From contig CAUYUJ010015749.1 in the NCBI GenBank assembly GCA_963575745.1, positions 942,154 through 1,006,153 of the forward strand: DNA of 64,000 nt. Direction: 5' to 3'. The DNA comes from Prorocentrum cordatum. Taxonomy: Eukaryota > Sar > Dinophyceae > Prorocentrales > Prorocentraceae. The notes beneath the pieces were generated by a model. It saw only the letters and a program-made list of their open reading frames with translations. It had not been told where the DNA came from and searched no databases. Shown here in pieces: positions 31,764 through 41,673 of this stretch (position 1 is the stretch's first letter; every line of letters starts with the position of its first letter). A program made the position numbers and the translations under genes.

Positions 31764-32400
31764 TTGATTTTGGTTATAATAACACATCCTTTTTATTATA
31801 TTTACAGCTTTTATATCCCCATGGACTACGCCCACTGTTTCGCGCCATTTGCCGCAGCATGTATAGGCGCGTCCCGTTTGGATGTCCCTCGCCTGCCGAT
31901 CAAGGTTGCGCCCCCCATCACCGACGTGAAAATGCGACCTCGGCTGCACGCATCATTGCCTGGCGGGTTCGACGAGAACGCCAGCACCACATTGAAGCAC
32001 TCGACCTCATGATCAACGCCTACGGCAGCTGCGCGCACGGGCGACTAGACGAGGCGCTTCATGCATTCTCACCGCTTGCTGACGCTAGTCCTTTGCAGGA
32101 TCGACGCAGGACTCGCGCGCCCCACCTCGAGGCCGTGGACGGCGACGCGCAATTGCTGCTCACACCTGGCGCCCTCATGGGCGAAACTTCGGCGCCCGAC
32201 GTGTCAGGTTGGACTTGCAGTAGCCGATCAGCACATGGCGTCATCGGTCGCCTCAGCTTCACCCCACGGTTCAGCGTTCTTTGGCGGCTGCCCTTGTGGA
32301 CGCATCGCCATCAAGATGCGCGGGCGACCTGCGCTGCTGCACATTCAAATCATCGGGGCGCCTCCAAGTGGCGCTAGAGGCAGTTGCTGCTGAGGAGATG
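31762..32400 (+). pseudogene. PPR/TPR-like motif and endonuclease-like scraps
   Basis: At about 31950-32100 the plus frame holds EALDLMINAYGSCAHGRLDE followed by ALHAFSPL, which fits one pentatricopeptide-type helix pair. A single motif is weak evidence. In another frame at about 32265-32380, CPCGRIAIKMRGRPALLHIQ then IIGAPPSG resembles the PCGR and PP strands of a dinoflagellate LINE endonuclease. Frames change repeatedly, so no intact gene is present. The two scraps may belong to different insertions. Confidence 0.35.
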
Positions 32401-33043
32401 CTGACGGATGAGATCTTATCTTGATATGGATAGAAGCAGAACCTTAAGACACAAGTACTCGTTCCATTGCTAAGATGATATCGTGACAATTCGCTTTTCT
32501 ACGCGTCCCCTGTCGGAGTTGCTTGTATTCTGCCGCGCGCCCGCTACCTCGGCCCGTTCTTCATGCCTGCCGGCACGCTTGGCCCGCCGATTGCGAGCGC
32601 GAGAAATGCTGCTGCTCGGGGCTCGCGCGCCAATTGGGAGTTTTGGGGCATTGGGGTTTCTTGGAAGGTCAAGCGTTCGATATTCGTCTGATGCGTCTGA
32701 CCCCTTCCTCTGGACTCGCCCCGTTCTTGCTCTCCCCCGCCCAGGAACGTGAGCCAGATTCCTGCCTGTTTCGGAAGATTCGGTCGAATGCCCAGGGCGC
32801 TGCTTGCGAATGGACGGGCCCTCGCCCCAAAATCCTGGAGCTCTCGACGCCCACGGTTGCGGTTTGGTCTCGCCCCGACGCGATGCGAACAACTAATGCA
32901 GCGACCCCGCTGGCGCCCAGCGATGCTCCGATTCCCCGAAGATCACACTCAAGTTATTGCGATTCGCCTTCATCAGGCATAATACCTTCACTAAAGGTGG
33001 CACGCACGGTAAGACATCGAACGTCTAGACACGCGCCATCACT
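32401..33043. other. Decayed retroelement-like spacer
   Basis: Frames are broken. The segment RPRWRPAMLRFPEDHTQVIA at about 32895-32955 may belong to the zinc-finger protein remnant just downstream. No complete domain. Confidence 0.3.
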
Positions 33044-33745
33044 AACCAATGCCCGTGCTGCTTGCAAGCGTTCGCCTTTCGGAGGCCGGCCAAATCTCAT
33101 GCGCAGGCCGCGTTTCGCACGGGCACTTGTGGAGTCAGCTCTGACCACGCTGCGCATGCCATCGCGAGCGCGCCGCTTAAATGCCCTGTATGCGCCGACG
33201 TTTCGTATCATGATTTGGCTCAACTCCAGTTACACATCCGAGATTGTCACCCTCCCCCATCCACCTCGACCGCGCGAGGACGGCGATGGAACCTGCTTGG
33301 GTTCCCAAGCGCAAGGAAGGAGACCCCGCCACAGGCGCCCGCCCGCTCCAGAGAGCAAAAGGCAATCCTCCAACACCAGGATCGGCAGGGGCCTCAGCAC
33401 CTCAAGGGGCCGCGGCGCCACCGGCCCCACCCGGCAACGGTCGGGGCGACGAGCAGGAAAAGGCCGCTGAAGGATCGAAACAAAGGACTTGGGGCCTTAG
33501 CCGACACGGGGTTCAACAAGAAGCAACAGAACATGGTAACCGTCTCAATCGAGCAAGTCCCCATGGCGCCCCAGATGCCACGAGATCCATGGGCTCTAGG
33601 AGTGGACTCACCGCCCCAGGAGATCGAAGCCCCCCGCAGCGAGGGCCAAATCTACAGCGAGAACGCGCGCACAGCGGGTCGGGGCCACCAGCTCGGTCCA
33701 TCTCACCTTGTCATATCTTTCGTGGGTTCGTCAACGAACTCTTAG
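33044..33745 (+). pseudogene. Zinc-finger retroelement-associated protein remnant
   Basis: The plus frame starts in QCPCCLQAFAFRRPAKSH and continues through ...GTC to LKCPVCADVSYHDLAQLQLH then IRDCH. This gives two zinc-binding sites, one Cys-x2-Cys...His...Cys and one Cys-x2-Cys-x13-His-x4-His. A low-complexity Pro/Arg stretch follows, then NKKQQNMVTVSIEQV and a GHQLGPSHL block. I recall a KKQQN...GPPH layout from dinoflagellate retroelement proteins, but that needs a search. Continuation (FRGFVNELLERA, then FYYGKRNGSARRDW) is in other frames to about 33850. Likely nucleic-acid binding; not functional as it stands. Confidence 0.55.
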
Positions 33746-34398
33746 AGCGCGCGAGCAGTCCGGGGGCCAAAACTTACATGCGAGGAGCTTCTACTATGGC
33801 AAAAGGAATGGTTCTGCAAGGCGAGACTGGAGGAAGCACGGGATCAGGTTCGGCTGTTTCGCACACCGAGTGCCACGACCAGGGCAAGAAGAAAGCTCAT
33901 CTCAGCCAGCAGAACATCGACCAGACGGAGCAGATGCCAATCCTGGGAGCCGAGCCCGCCGCGCGCTCAGTGCCTTCGGGCACGCGTTTGCGCCAATTGT
34001 TCGCCAGGGCACTAGCAGAGGTGGGAGATCGGCGCGCGGTCGGGGCCGCCCCCCCAGGGGCCATGGAAGAAATGCTTCAGCATAGTCTGCCCGAGCGATA
34101 CGCTGCTCATCATGATGGCTGGCTTGATCTACACACATCGACCCGTGAGCTTGGCGACGACGGCCTCGCTCTCTACATATGTGCTGGCGTTATCACACAC
34201 CCACAATACCTTCATGTGGCGGTTGCACTTGTACAATCTAGCAGGATTGTGCTTTGTCCGACTGGATCGAGCCTCTCTGCCATTCTCGACCTGCGTTATG
34301 CCTACTTCGCCTGCGTTTCCTCGCACTGCTTCGAGCTTGTCTATGCCCTCATGGTCGCGATGTTCGCCTTCGTGAGCCTGGGCCACTTCCAGGCTTGA
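33746..34398 (+). pseudogene. Open tail of the retroelement remnant
   Basis: A plus frame stays open to 34398, but its residues (for example LRQLFARALAEVG, then Cys/His/Val-rich sequence) do not match a family I know. The frame that carries the recognisable domain ends at 33745. Probably decayed coding DNA. Confidence 0.3.
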
Positions 34399-34769
34399 AG
34401 TTGCTGCGGGTGCCGCCGCCTTGCCTCTTTTCCTCCTGGGTGTGTTCATACAGTCAGCCGGCAATCTTCCGCGCAGCGCGTCGTGCCCCAACTTGTCGGT
34501 GCGATGGCCCCCCGGGGCTTGATAAGCCTGTCGGGGCCTGCCTAGGCCCTCTTGCTTTTCTCTCGGTTCAACCCAGTTTCGGCTGGCAGCCGCGCAAAAA
34601 CGCAGAGATGTTCCGGAGATCCGTTTTATATGCACGATGAGAGCGCTTCCGTTCTCAGTTTTGTCGAAGGCCAGCGCTGGCCTGCCACGCCGCGAACTTG
34701 TGGGGAACGAGAGACACGGCGCGCCTCTATGCCGCGTTATGGTTATATTACTCCTCCCCCTCCTCCTCC
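34399..34769. other. Spacer ending in a short (TCC)n tract
   Basis: No gene. The last 20 bp (34749-34769) are TCC-rich and fuse directly to the DinoSL relic. Confidence 0.5.
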
Positions 34770-34791
34770 TCCGTAGCCACTCTGGCTCAAG
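34770..34791 (+). other. DinoSL relic at the 5' end of LINE-B
   Basis: TCCGTAGCC then ACTCTGGCTCAAG matches the 22-nt leader at 20 positions; both changes are T to C (34780, 34782). It is followed by an ATG at 34792 (short frame) and, at 34944, by ACCATGG opening a longer frame. The (TCC)n directly upstream repeats the arrangement at 4482. It implies that the adjoining sequence was inserted from a trans-spliced transcript. Confidence 0.9.
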
Positions 34792-34943
34792 ATGCCTCTG
34801 CCCCTCGGACAGAGCGCGGACACCTCTAGTCCGAGGCCAGCTTCCGCTTCAGGCAACCCCAGTCGAGCTGCGCGTCGTTGGGGCCGAGAGTTTTAGTTCA
34901 CCGACAGCCAACGGTTGTCGGGCCCCTGCTTCCACGAGTTACC

Positions 34944-35599
34944 ATGGGGCGTGCGAGTGGCAACGCGAAGCAGCCATTCACGGCGCGGGCACGTGGACTG
35001 CGGGCGTTCATTGTCAGGCTGGAGCGGAACAACTGCAAGTGCATCAAGCGCGGTACGAAGTACAGCCGCACCAAAAGGGCCGCGCGGGCAATGCGAGCGG
35101 CGGCGAGCAGCAGCCCGTCGAGCCCCCGCGGCGCGAGGCCCAGGCCCGCCGCTGGGGCAGCGGCAACGGCAAGGGCAGCAACGATAGCTACACCAAGCAG
35201 CAGGAGGCCCAGAATCTCAGGAAGGCGCTCGAGATGCCCACCCCCGTCTCCCCGAACGACGCCATCGACCTGGCCCAGAAGAACCTCGCTGCCAAGACGG
35301 TCTCCGAGACCAGGAGGAAGACCCCGACGCTGCAGGCCCAGTCCACGGCCCGCATCCTCGAGCTCAAGACAGCGTCTCTCCAGAAGGCAGCGGACACCCT
35401 CGTCAAGGTGGAGGAGTTCGCGAAGCAGGCCAAGGAGGCCCACCTCCACGCTGGCCAAGAGATGCTCAAGGCGAAGCAGGACCACGCCCCGGCAGCCCAG
35501 GCGCCCCCCACCACGGTTGCGGACTACGGGCAGGCGGACGACGCCACCACCAGCGACGGCAAGAAGGTCATCTTCGCCTTCGACCTGCTTGCTGGGTAG
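34944..35599 (+). pseudogene. LINE-B ORF1-like protein, first part
   Basis: ACCATGG at 34942-34948 is a favourable start. The frame from it gives a short basic peptide MGRASGNAKQPF...NNCKCIK, then the protein-like sequence moves to the next frame and runs to TAG at 35597. That part has a basic Gly/Arg-rich section and then an Ala/Lys/Glu coiled coil: KQQEAQNLRKALEMPTP, then RILELKTASLQKAADTLVKV and EEFAKQAKEAHLHAGQEMLK. ORF1 proteins of such elements bind RNA and assemble as coiled coils; that role is inferred. The (S)DGKKVIFAFDLLAG end is followed by a second block in the same frame at 35825, so the TAG may be a mutation. Confidence 0.55.
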
Positions 35600-35824
35600 G
35601 CCCAGCACTTGACCACCCCGCCCCTGGTGGGGCCTCCTCCTGCCCCGCTTGTTGGCTGGGGGGGAAGGGGCCAGGGGGCGACCTCACCCTGCGGGGTTGC
35701 GGTTGCTGGTCCAATGCTGTGGTCCTGCCCGTTGCTTCCTATTTGTTGGTTTCCCCCCTAAGGCACGACGTTTCGGCGCTATTGGGGGTTAGCCAATAAT
35801 AGGAGGCCGGAGGACGGATACAGC

Positions 35825-36526
35825 TTGTGCCTGCTTCCTCCTTGTACACGTGTGCCCCTGTTGGACCGCGCTTTGCTGAGCGCCACGATGGGCATGTTCG
35901 CCCGCGCCGTGCTTGGTGGCACGTTATACCGGTACCCGAACGGGCAAAGCAACAACCAGGGCCTCGACAAGCTCGACGACGAGGAGAGGCAGGAGCTCGA
36001 GGCCCACCGCGCCACCATCGACGCCAACTACGAGGCCACGGTCGCGGAGGACGCCAAGGTCAGGGAGCGACCAAGATTTGAAGATCAAGTACAAGCCGCC
36101 CGAGAGGGCGAGGGTGGACTCTCCACCACCAGCGGCCCCGCCCCAGAGCGCCGAGGACACGGTCATGCAGACCCTGCCGCGGAGGACCAGGAGGCCCCAG
36201 GCTTGCGCGACCCCGACCCCAACATGCTCGCAGGCACCCTCCAGGAGCCCACCGACGCCGCCCGCGGCCGCCTCCCCCCGTCGCCCTCGAAGTCGACGCA
36301 GGCAGCCTCCAGCGCTGGATCCGAGGCAGCGGCTGCTCCTGCTGCTCCCACTGTGCCTGCAGCCTTACATGGCGGCAGGAGTGGCTCCCCCCCGCAGCAG
36401 GCCAGCCCGGCGCTCCGCTGGGATCGTCCTAACGTGACCGACCCCCACTGCGCGCATAGGCCCAGGCTGCAAATGCCCGGAAGAAACAGGAGGCAGCGAG
36501 CAACCACGAGGCCGCAAGACCAATAA
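35825..36526 (+). pseudogene. LINE-B ORF1-like protein, second part
   Basis: In the same frame as the preceding block: GLDKLDDEERQELEAHRATI followed by DANYEATVAEDAKVRERPRF, an acidic helix, then a Pro/Ala/Ser-rich region to a stop at 36524. It leads directly into the endonuclease in another frame. The 225 bp between the two parts contain a TAA (about 35759) but are otherwise readable, suggesting one original ORF. Confidence 0.5.
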
Positions 36527-36539
36527 CCAAGGACGCAAC

Positions 36540-37192
36540 GGTGTTTTCTTCGCAAACATCTCCGAGTTGGGCCCGCAGGCCAGATGATTCACGATGGCGC
36601 AGGTGGACGAGTGCGACGTCGTCAGCATGGTGGAGCCCCGCGCGCGGACCTGTCACGAGACGGCTGGAAGTTTGCGGCCACGGTTGCGCGGCCCACTGGC
36701 CGATCAGCAGCAGGAACGACGGGAGGGTGGGTCCTCGCCTAGAAGCAGATCCAGATCACATCATTCGAGGCACGGAGAGAAGCAGCCATGGGCGCATCAG
36801 GACTAGACCCATTCGCTGGATTATGCCCCACGCGATAGCACCTCAAGTCGGGCAACCTCATCGTCATCGGCCCCAATCTCCAGCCACAGTTCGGCTACAG
36901 AGACGCCAGCCAGCAGACCCCCGTCAGGCTCGCAGCCATCCTCCGTCAGCTGGGGGGCCCGCGGGCCACCCTAGGCGATTGGAAGGTCGCGCCCGAGGAG
37001 CGGGACAAGACCCTCACCAAACTCAATGCGGAAAGGCTCACGGCGGAGAACTGCACAGCCACGCGCAATAGAGGAGCAGGCAACGCCATCGACTATGCCA
37101 TTGCCACCGAGGGAACGGCGGCCAGCACGAGGTCACAGGCGGTTGAGGAGGTGCCCTGGAAAGACCACGTAGGCCTAAAGCTCACGATAGCG
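36540..37192 (+). pseudogene. LINE-B APE-type endonuclease, damaged
   Basis: Begins GVFFANISELGPQAR, an in-frame TGA at 36585, then FTMAQVDECDVVSMVEPRAR. After a broken stretch (36690-36838) it resumes in another frame with LIVIGPNLQPQFGYRD, LGDWKVAPEE, ENCTATRNRGAG, IDYAIAT (Asp at 37091) and WKDHVGLKLTI (His at 37166). Relatives have GDWN; here the putative catalytic Asn is Lys (AAG at 36983). The domain would have nicked target DNA. The stop, the frame change and the Asn-to-Lys change make it inactive. Confidence 0.8.
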
Positions 37193-38597
37193 GACGGAAG
37201 GCAGCACCGGCGGCACCGCACGCTCGACCTCGCGCACGCGCCCCCGACAGCCCCCAGACCCAAGAAGACTGCGGACAACGCATTGCAATCGGCAGAAGGA
37301 CTTGCAGGCGGCCAGAGACGAGAGAAGAGCGAGGCTGCAGGAAGGTATCCAGGAAGCCTTCGACGATGTCCACGACGAGGTTGACGAGCCTGCGGATGCA
37401 GCACCTGCGCCGACCACCGCCTTCCACATCCCAGCCGAGCTGTGGTCAGCGGCGCGCGCAGCAGTAGAAACGAGGAACCTGGCCCCAGGAGAGACCCCCT
37501 GGCAGAGGCCGCCAACCGCGCGCCCCGCCTGCTCGGGCGGCCGACGCAAGGCACAGGGCCGCAGATGTGACCCGCCCTCGGCGCGGCAGCCTGCGGGGGG
37601 GGCGGGCCCGCCCCTGTCCCAGCGGGCCCCGCCCGCAGGGGCCGCACCCCCCCAGCGCGCGGTGCAAGCGGTAAGATTGGCGCCGCTGCCAGAGGTGGGG
37701 GGGGGGGGGGGGCGACAGAGGATGCCGTCCAACGCCGCGCCCGCATGCAGCATGGGGCAGTGGTTCGAGAGGACTCCACGCAGCACGAGGACCACGTTCT
37801 GCTCTCGAGGGGCCCCCAGGGCCAGGATCGCGTCGACGGCCACTTCGCGAGGTGGGCCACGGCGCCAGAGCTGGCCACGCCAGAGTACCACGAGGCCCAG
37901 CAGGACAAGAGGGTGGCCGACACTGGCAGGGGCAACGGCTACGCTACCAAGTCGGCGAGGTCCTCGGCCACGCCGGCGAAAGCTCGCATGCGCGACCGGC
38001 ACCTCGAGCGGCGGCACATCGCGGCCACACTGCCCAAGAGGCACGAGATGCTGAGACGCACAGGGAGGACCCACGAGGCGCAGAGTTGCAGCAGCAAGAC
38101 CGCCGAGCTGATGCAGAGGGCCGACAGCACCCAGCTCAACCTGATCTTCGACATGGACGAGGGGAACGACTTCGGCCACTGGAAGGATGCCACGCGGACC
38201 CCCATCACCCTGATCGCGGGGCGCTAGCGGTCGAGGGCAGTCGCCACGGCGCTCGTCGAGTCCAGGATGTCGTTCCAGAGCTGGGCCGAGAAAACGTGGA
38301 AAGACGGCCCGCGGCACCTCCACAAAATGGTCAAGCCGCCCAGGCCAGATACCACAGAGAGGCAGCAGGAGCGGCGCACAGCGGCGGCCCCCGACCAGGT
38401 CATGAGCAGCAGGGCGGACGAGTGGGAGAGGCACTGGGCCGACGACAGCGTCGCCCTGGAGCAGCTTCAGGATGGCATCCACATAGTCATGGGCCGCGCT
38501 TCGCAGGGGCCCCTCGCCGCGCTCGCGCTCAGCCGGCGCCATCGCCCCCAAGGACAAGGGCGGCGGTGACAGGGCGCTGGGCCAGCCCCCCTTCGCC
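37193..38597 (+). pseudogene. LINE-B linker between endonuclease and reverse transcriptase
   Basis: Protein-like pieces in changing frames: DERRARLQEGIQEAFDDVHD (about 37310), an acidic helical stretch ELWSAARAAVETRN, a piece ending DMDEGNDFGHWKDATRTPIT (stop at 38225), and FQSWAEKTWKDGPRHLHKMV (about 38273) with WERHWADDSVALEQLQDG. The W...W...LH(R/K) pattern precedes the reverse transcriptase in related elements. A 16-G run interrupts at 37697-37712. Confidence 0.6.
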
Positions 38598-39720
38598 ATG
38601 AAGACACGGAGCAAGCTGGGGAGCGGGATCACCAGCGAGCGGAGCGAGACCTTGGGCGAGTCTGGGATGCGGCCACTCGTGGGTCGCCGGCCCCCCGGGC
38701 CTCGCCCCCCCGCGCCACCCTCGACGAGACCTGCCAAGGAGCTCGGCATCGCCACAGCAACCGCGCTGTTCGACCTGGCGAATGCCTTCGACAGCATCAG
38801 CATCCCGAGGCTAGCCCAGCACGAGCTGACCCTGGGCACCCCGCCCATCGTGCTCTGCTTGGAACTGCAGACGCCTCTGGCCCCGAGGCTGCCGAAGGAG
38901 AGTCAGCGGGTCAGCAGGGAGGCCTAGCCGATGCGATCCATCGCGGCAGGCCCCCCACATGCAGCGCAGCTCGCCAAGGCCTTCATGGGCACCGTCCTCC
39001 ACCGAGCCCAGCTCACGAAGTAAGCGGACATGGCATCTGGACGCTCGCGGGTGGCACCGTGCTGCGGGCGCAGGGCACGGAGGCCAACGTCGAGGAGAAG
39101 TTGATAGAGAGCGGGTCGAAACTAGGGGATTGCCTCCAGGGCGTTGGCCCCGCAGTCACCCCCAAAGACCGCGGTCGTCGCGAGCGCCCCGAAGCTGGCC
39201 GCAGCCATCGCCAAGGGACTTCAGCCGCGATGAGTTCCAGCAAAGGCGGAGGGCAGCTCCGCCGACCTCGGGGCGGACTGCAACGCGGCCCGCACGCGCG
39301 CCAGGCGCAAGGGCAGGCAGAGAATGGAAGAGGGCTGCCAAGAGGGCCAGCGACATCAAGCGTCTCAGGAAGATGGCAAGGCTCAAGGCGGGCACCATGA
39401 GCCTCTGGACGACTGGAGCGAGAGCCCAGGGCATCTACGGCCACCAGGTGCACGGCCTGCCGCACTACGAGATCATCAGGCTGAGGAGGCAGGCACCCCG
39501 TGCGGCCGTGGGCCGAGGCCCAGGCAAGTGCCTCACCAGCACCCTCACCATGGTCTACGGCAGGGCGGACCCAGCCAAGAGTGTGCCACGCGAGCAGCTG
39601 ACCGCTTGGCTGGACCTCCGGTTTGGCCTCCCTGAGCTCCACGCCAGGATCGCCAAGGCCTGGCAGATCGCAACCAGGAGCTCCGCGCTGCTGGAAAGTG
39701 CCGCTGGAGACGCGTGCGAG
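38598..39720 (+). pseudogene. LINE-B reverse transcriptase, catalytically dead
   Basis: Copies element RNA into DNA in active relatives. Visible here: motif A region ALFDLANAFDSISIPRL (38766-38817, catalytic Asp present) and LGTPPIVLCLELQTPLAPR. A later-motif region AAGPPHAAQLAKAFMG follows a TAG at 38926. In the next frame, TLAGGTVLRAQGTEANVEE appears where relatives have a (Y/V)xDD motif. After another shift, a thumb-like part runs ARAQGIYGHQVHGLPHYEII, then VYGRADPAKSVPREQLTAW and LHARIAKAWQ (39370-39690). The two Asp of the active site read as Gly-Gly, so even a repaired frame would be inactive. Confidence 0.75.
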
Positions 39721-39988
39721 GCCCTGTCTCAGCCACGATCGCGACGCTCATCGACGCTGGCTGGGCGGCCGTCGACCACGAGTTCTGCGTCTCCGAGGAC
39801 GACGTCGGCCAGCGCTTCCCCAAGCACACCCAGGACGGGTTCGCGGAGGCGGCGGCGGATTACGTCGAGCTGCTGGACGGGCACGAGCGCTGAAGCTCTG
39901 GAGGCAGGCGCCCCTGCACCAGGGCTCGACGCACATTGCGCGTGGCGCCGACACCCTCATGGTGAACCGGACGCTGCGACGCGGCCGC

Positions 39989-40074
39989 TCCTCCTCCTCC
40001 GCCTCCTCCTCCTCCTCCTCCTCCTCCTCCTCCTCCTCCTCCTCCTCCTCCTCCTCCTCTGCCTCCTCCAGCAG
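39989..40074. repeat. (TCC)n tract inside LINE-B
   Basis: About 25 units with GCC interruptions at the ends. Confidence 0.95.
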
Positions 40075-40257
40075 CTCCAGCGGCGCGGCGACGACGGCCT
40101 CTGGGCCTTCCACGTGGCGGTCGTCTCGGGCGGCCAGTCGACCCGCCAGCGCCGAGCGCGGGCGGGCTCATTGAGGCCCCCGTGCAGCGCCCGCGCTCTG
40201 CCACAGAGCGTGGGCGTGCCCTTACAGCACAGGCCCTGCTGACTCTGAAAAGTCGGC

Positions 40258-40302
40258 CCAGGAGGAGGAGGAGGAGGAGGAGGAGGAGGAGGAGGAGGAG
40301 GA
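40258..40302. repeat. (GGA)n tract inside LINE-B
   Basis: About 15 GGA units, complementary to the TCC tract upstream. Confidence 0.95.
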
Positions 40303-40409
40303 GCCTCGGGCGATCGCTGGCCACGAGGCGTGGCCCTCGCACGGGCCGCGGGGCCTCCCCGGGCGTCGAGGACACGACCCCCTCCTTCGACCTCGACCTC
40401 CCTCCCCAC

Positions 40410-40990
40410 CGCCCGGGATTCGGCGAGTTCTCCCGAGCTCCCAGAGGCCCCAACGGGTTCTTCGCGCCGTTTGGGAATGGTTCGGGGGGCCAATATTCGC
40501 CGGGCCCGCGACGCTGGAGAGTTGGCCCGGGAGCGTGCGCCCTCGAAGCCCTTCCAGCAGGTGGGTGGGCCCTTGTTGCGGGCATCGTGCGCAGTCTCGG
40601 AGGCACCCGACAAACTGTCCCCAGGGCCGAGCGCATGGCGTTCATGCAGGCCCTCGAATGTTCGCAGGGCCCGCTCCGTTATGCCACAGATCACCTTCCG
40701 TTCGTACACGGCTGGAACAGAGGTCGGCATCTGGCCACGTCGTTCAGCTGCGCGAACGCCGACCTTTGGCTCAGGATAACAAGAGCCTCCAGAGCTCGAG
40801 GGCCCCACCCTGTCTAGAATGGACACCCTCCCACCGAGAGGCCGAGGACATCCGCGCGCCTCAGGACCTTTGGTGGGCCGTGGGCAATGAGTGTGCTGAC
40901 GAGCTTGCATACAGAGGAGCGTCCATAGGCTGGTCTGACTTAGCCCAAAGGGTCCCTACCACAGACGTGCCAGACACGGAGACGTTTTTG
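40410..40990 (+). pseudogene. LINE-B RNase H domain, active-site Asp lost
   Basis: Removes element RNA from RNA-DNA hybrids in active relatives. The first part (frame to 40817) has FGNGSGGQYSPGPRRWRVG, where relatives have DGSGG: Asn (AAT, 40476-40478) replaces the first catalytic Asp. VPRAERMAFMQAL (Glu at 40629) and YATDHLPFVHGW (Asp at 40689) follow, then NADLWLRI. After a frameshift between about 40775 and 40814 the domain ends with LEWTPSHREAEDI and WWAVGNECADELAYRGA (last catalytic Asp near 40898). Three of four catalytic acids remain. Confidence 0.8.
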
Positions 40991-41592
40991 ATCCGAAAGC
41001 GTGCGAGGAGGGCTCTGGCGGAGTCCATTCGGGCGGACCCGTCGACCGAAACCCGCCTCTCGGCCCCCCACCCCGTTCGGATCCCGAAGATCGAGCAGGC
41101 CAACTACAGAAAAAACAAGGTTTTCGTGGACCGTTCCATTTTTTTAGATGTGGCCCCCACGGAGTGTGCCCATGTTGCCCCTCCCCTAAGAATCGCGCCC
41201 TTGAACGGAAGGCGGGCTCTGGGAGGCCAGATTTTGAACGAGTCCCATGCCCTTCAATATTGGGGTGAATATAAACCCTTTTTTATTGCAGTAAGTGCGG
41301 GATGTCAGCGACCACCGATTCCAGGCACATCTGCAAGCCTTGCGTGGCACCAACGCCCATGAGGAAGCAGAATCTGGCGCGGTCGGGGCCTCCACCCATG
41401 TGTGAAGGGCCCGCCCACGATCGTTACAAAAGCCAATCTCGGGGATCTGCGCCGGCAATTCTCGTTGTCCAACGGTTTCGCGCGGCACAGATCCGTTTCA
41501 CCGAGCGTTGCAAAATTCAGCCCGCCAGGGGGGTGTCTGGCGCTCTAGCGGGGCCTGGTTTAGGCCCTGACACCCCCCCTTTCTGGGGCTAA
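40991..41592 (+). pseudogene. LINE-B C-terminal region with Cys-x2-Cys site
   Basis: The frame continues past RNase H to LQYWGEYKPFF. A shift in a six-T run near 41279 then puts YCSKCGMSATTDSRHICKPC into frame, a Cys-x2-Cys...Cys-x2-Cys knuckle expected after RNase H in such elements. The frame closes with TAA at 41590. This tail may bind nucleic acid. Confidence 0.6.
41527..41580 (+). other. Stem-loop at the 3' end of LINE-B
   Basis: AGGGGGGTGTC (41527-41537) pairs with GACACCCCCCCT (41569-41580). Inside, GGGCCT pairs with AGGCCC around GGTTT. It lies at the element's end, where many LINEs have a hairpin recognised by their reverse transcriptase; that role is inferred. Confidence 0.7.
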
Positions 41593-41673
41593 ATGAGCCC
41601 TCCGGTACAGGACACTGCAGTGCTGACATTTCACAGTCTTGACGTCCGTTGTCGCATGCCCTATAATCTTATA

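Larger units (their letters stand above)
39721..40409 (+). pseudogene. LINE-B connector with repeat insertions
   Basis: Readable fragments (SATIATLIDAGWAAVDHEFC, then FPKHTQDGFAEAAADYVELL) are followed by (TCC)n at 39989-40074 and (GGA)n at 40258-40302. These complementary tracts, about 180 bp apart, could pair as a hairpin. They are absent from the conserved protein logic and so were probably gained after insertion. Confidence 0.55.
34770..41592 (+). mobile_element. LINE-B: nearly full-length, inactive non-LTR retrotransposon
   Basis: About 6.8 kb in one orientation: DinoSL, ORF1-like region (34944-36526), APE endonuclease (36540-37192), linker, reverse transcriptase (38598-39720), RNase H (40410-40990), Cys-rich tail (to 41592) and a 3' stem-loop. 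Domain order is typical of RNase-H-bearing LINEs. At least eight frame changes, several stops, and (TCC)n/(GGA)n insertions at 39989 and 40258 show it is dead. Target duplications cannot be identified because both flanks are TCC-rich. Confidence 0.85.

Noticed and set aside
33210-33235. Possible DinoSL relic at GATTTGGCTCAAC
   Set aside because: Only the GGCTCAA core matches, the final G is missing, and it falls inside the zinc-finger coding frame.
34770-34830. Start of translation at the ATG directly after DinoSL (34792)
   Set aside because: The frame stops after about 34 codons; ACCATGG at 34944 opens the frame closest to ORF1-like sequence.
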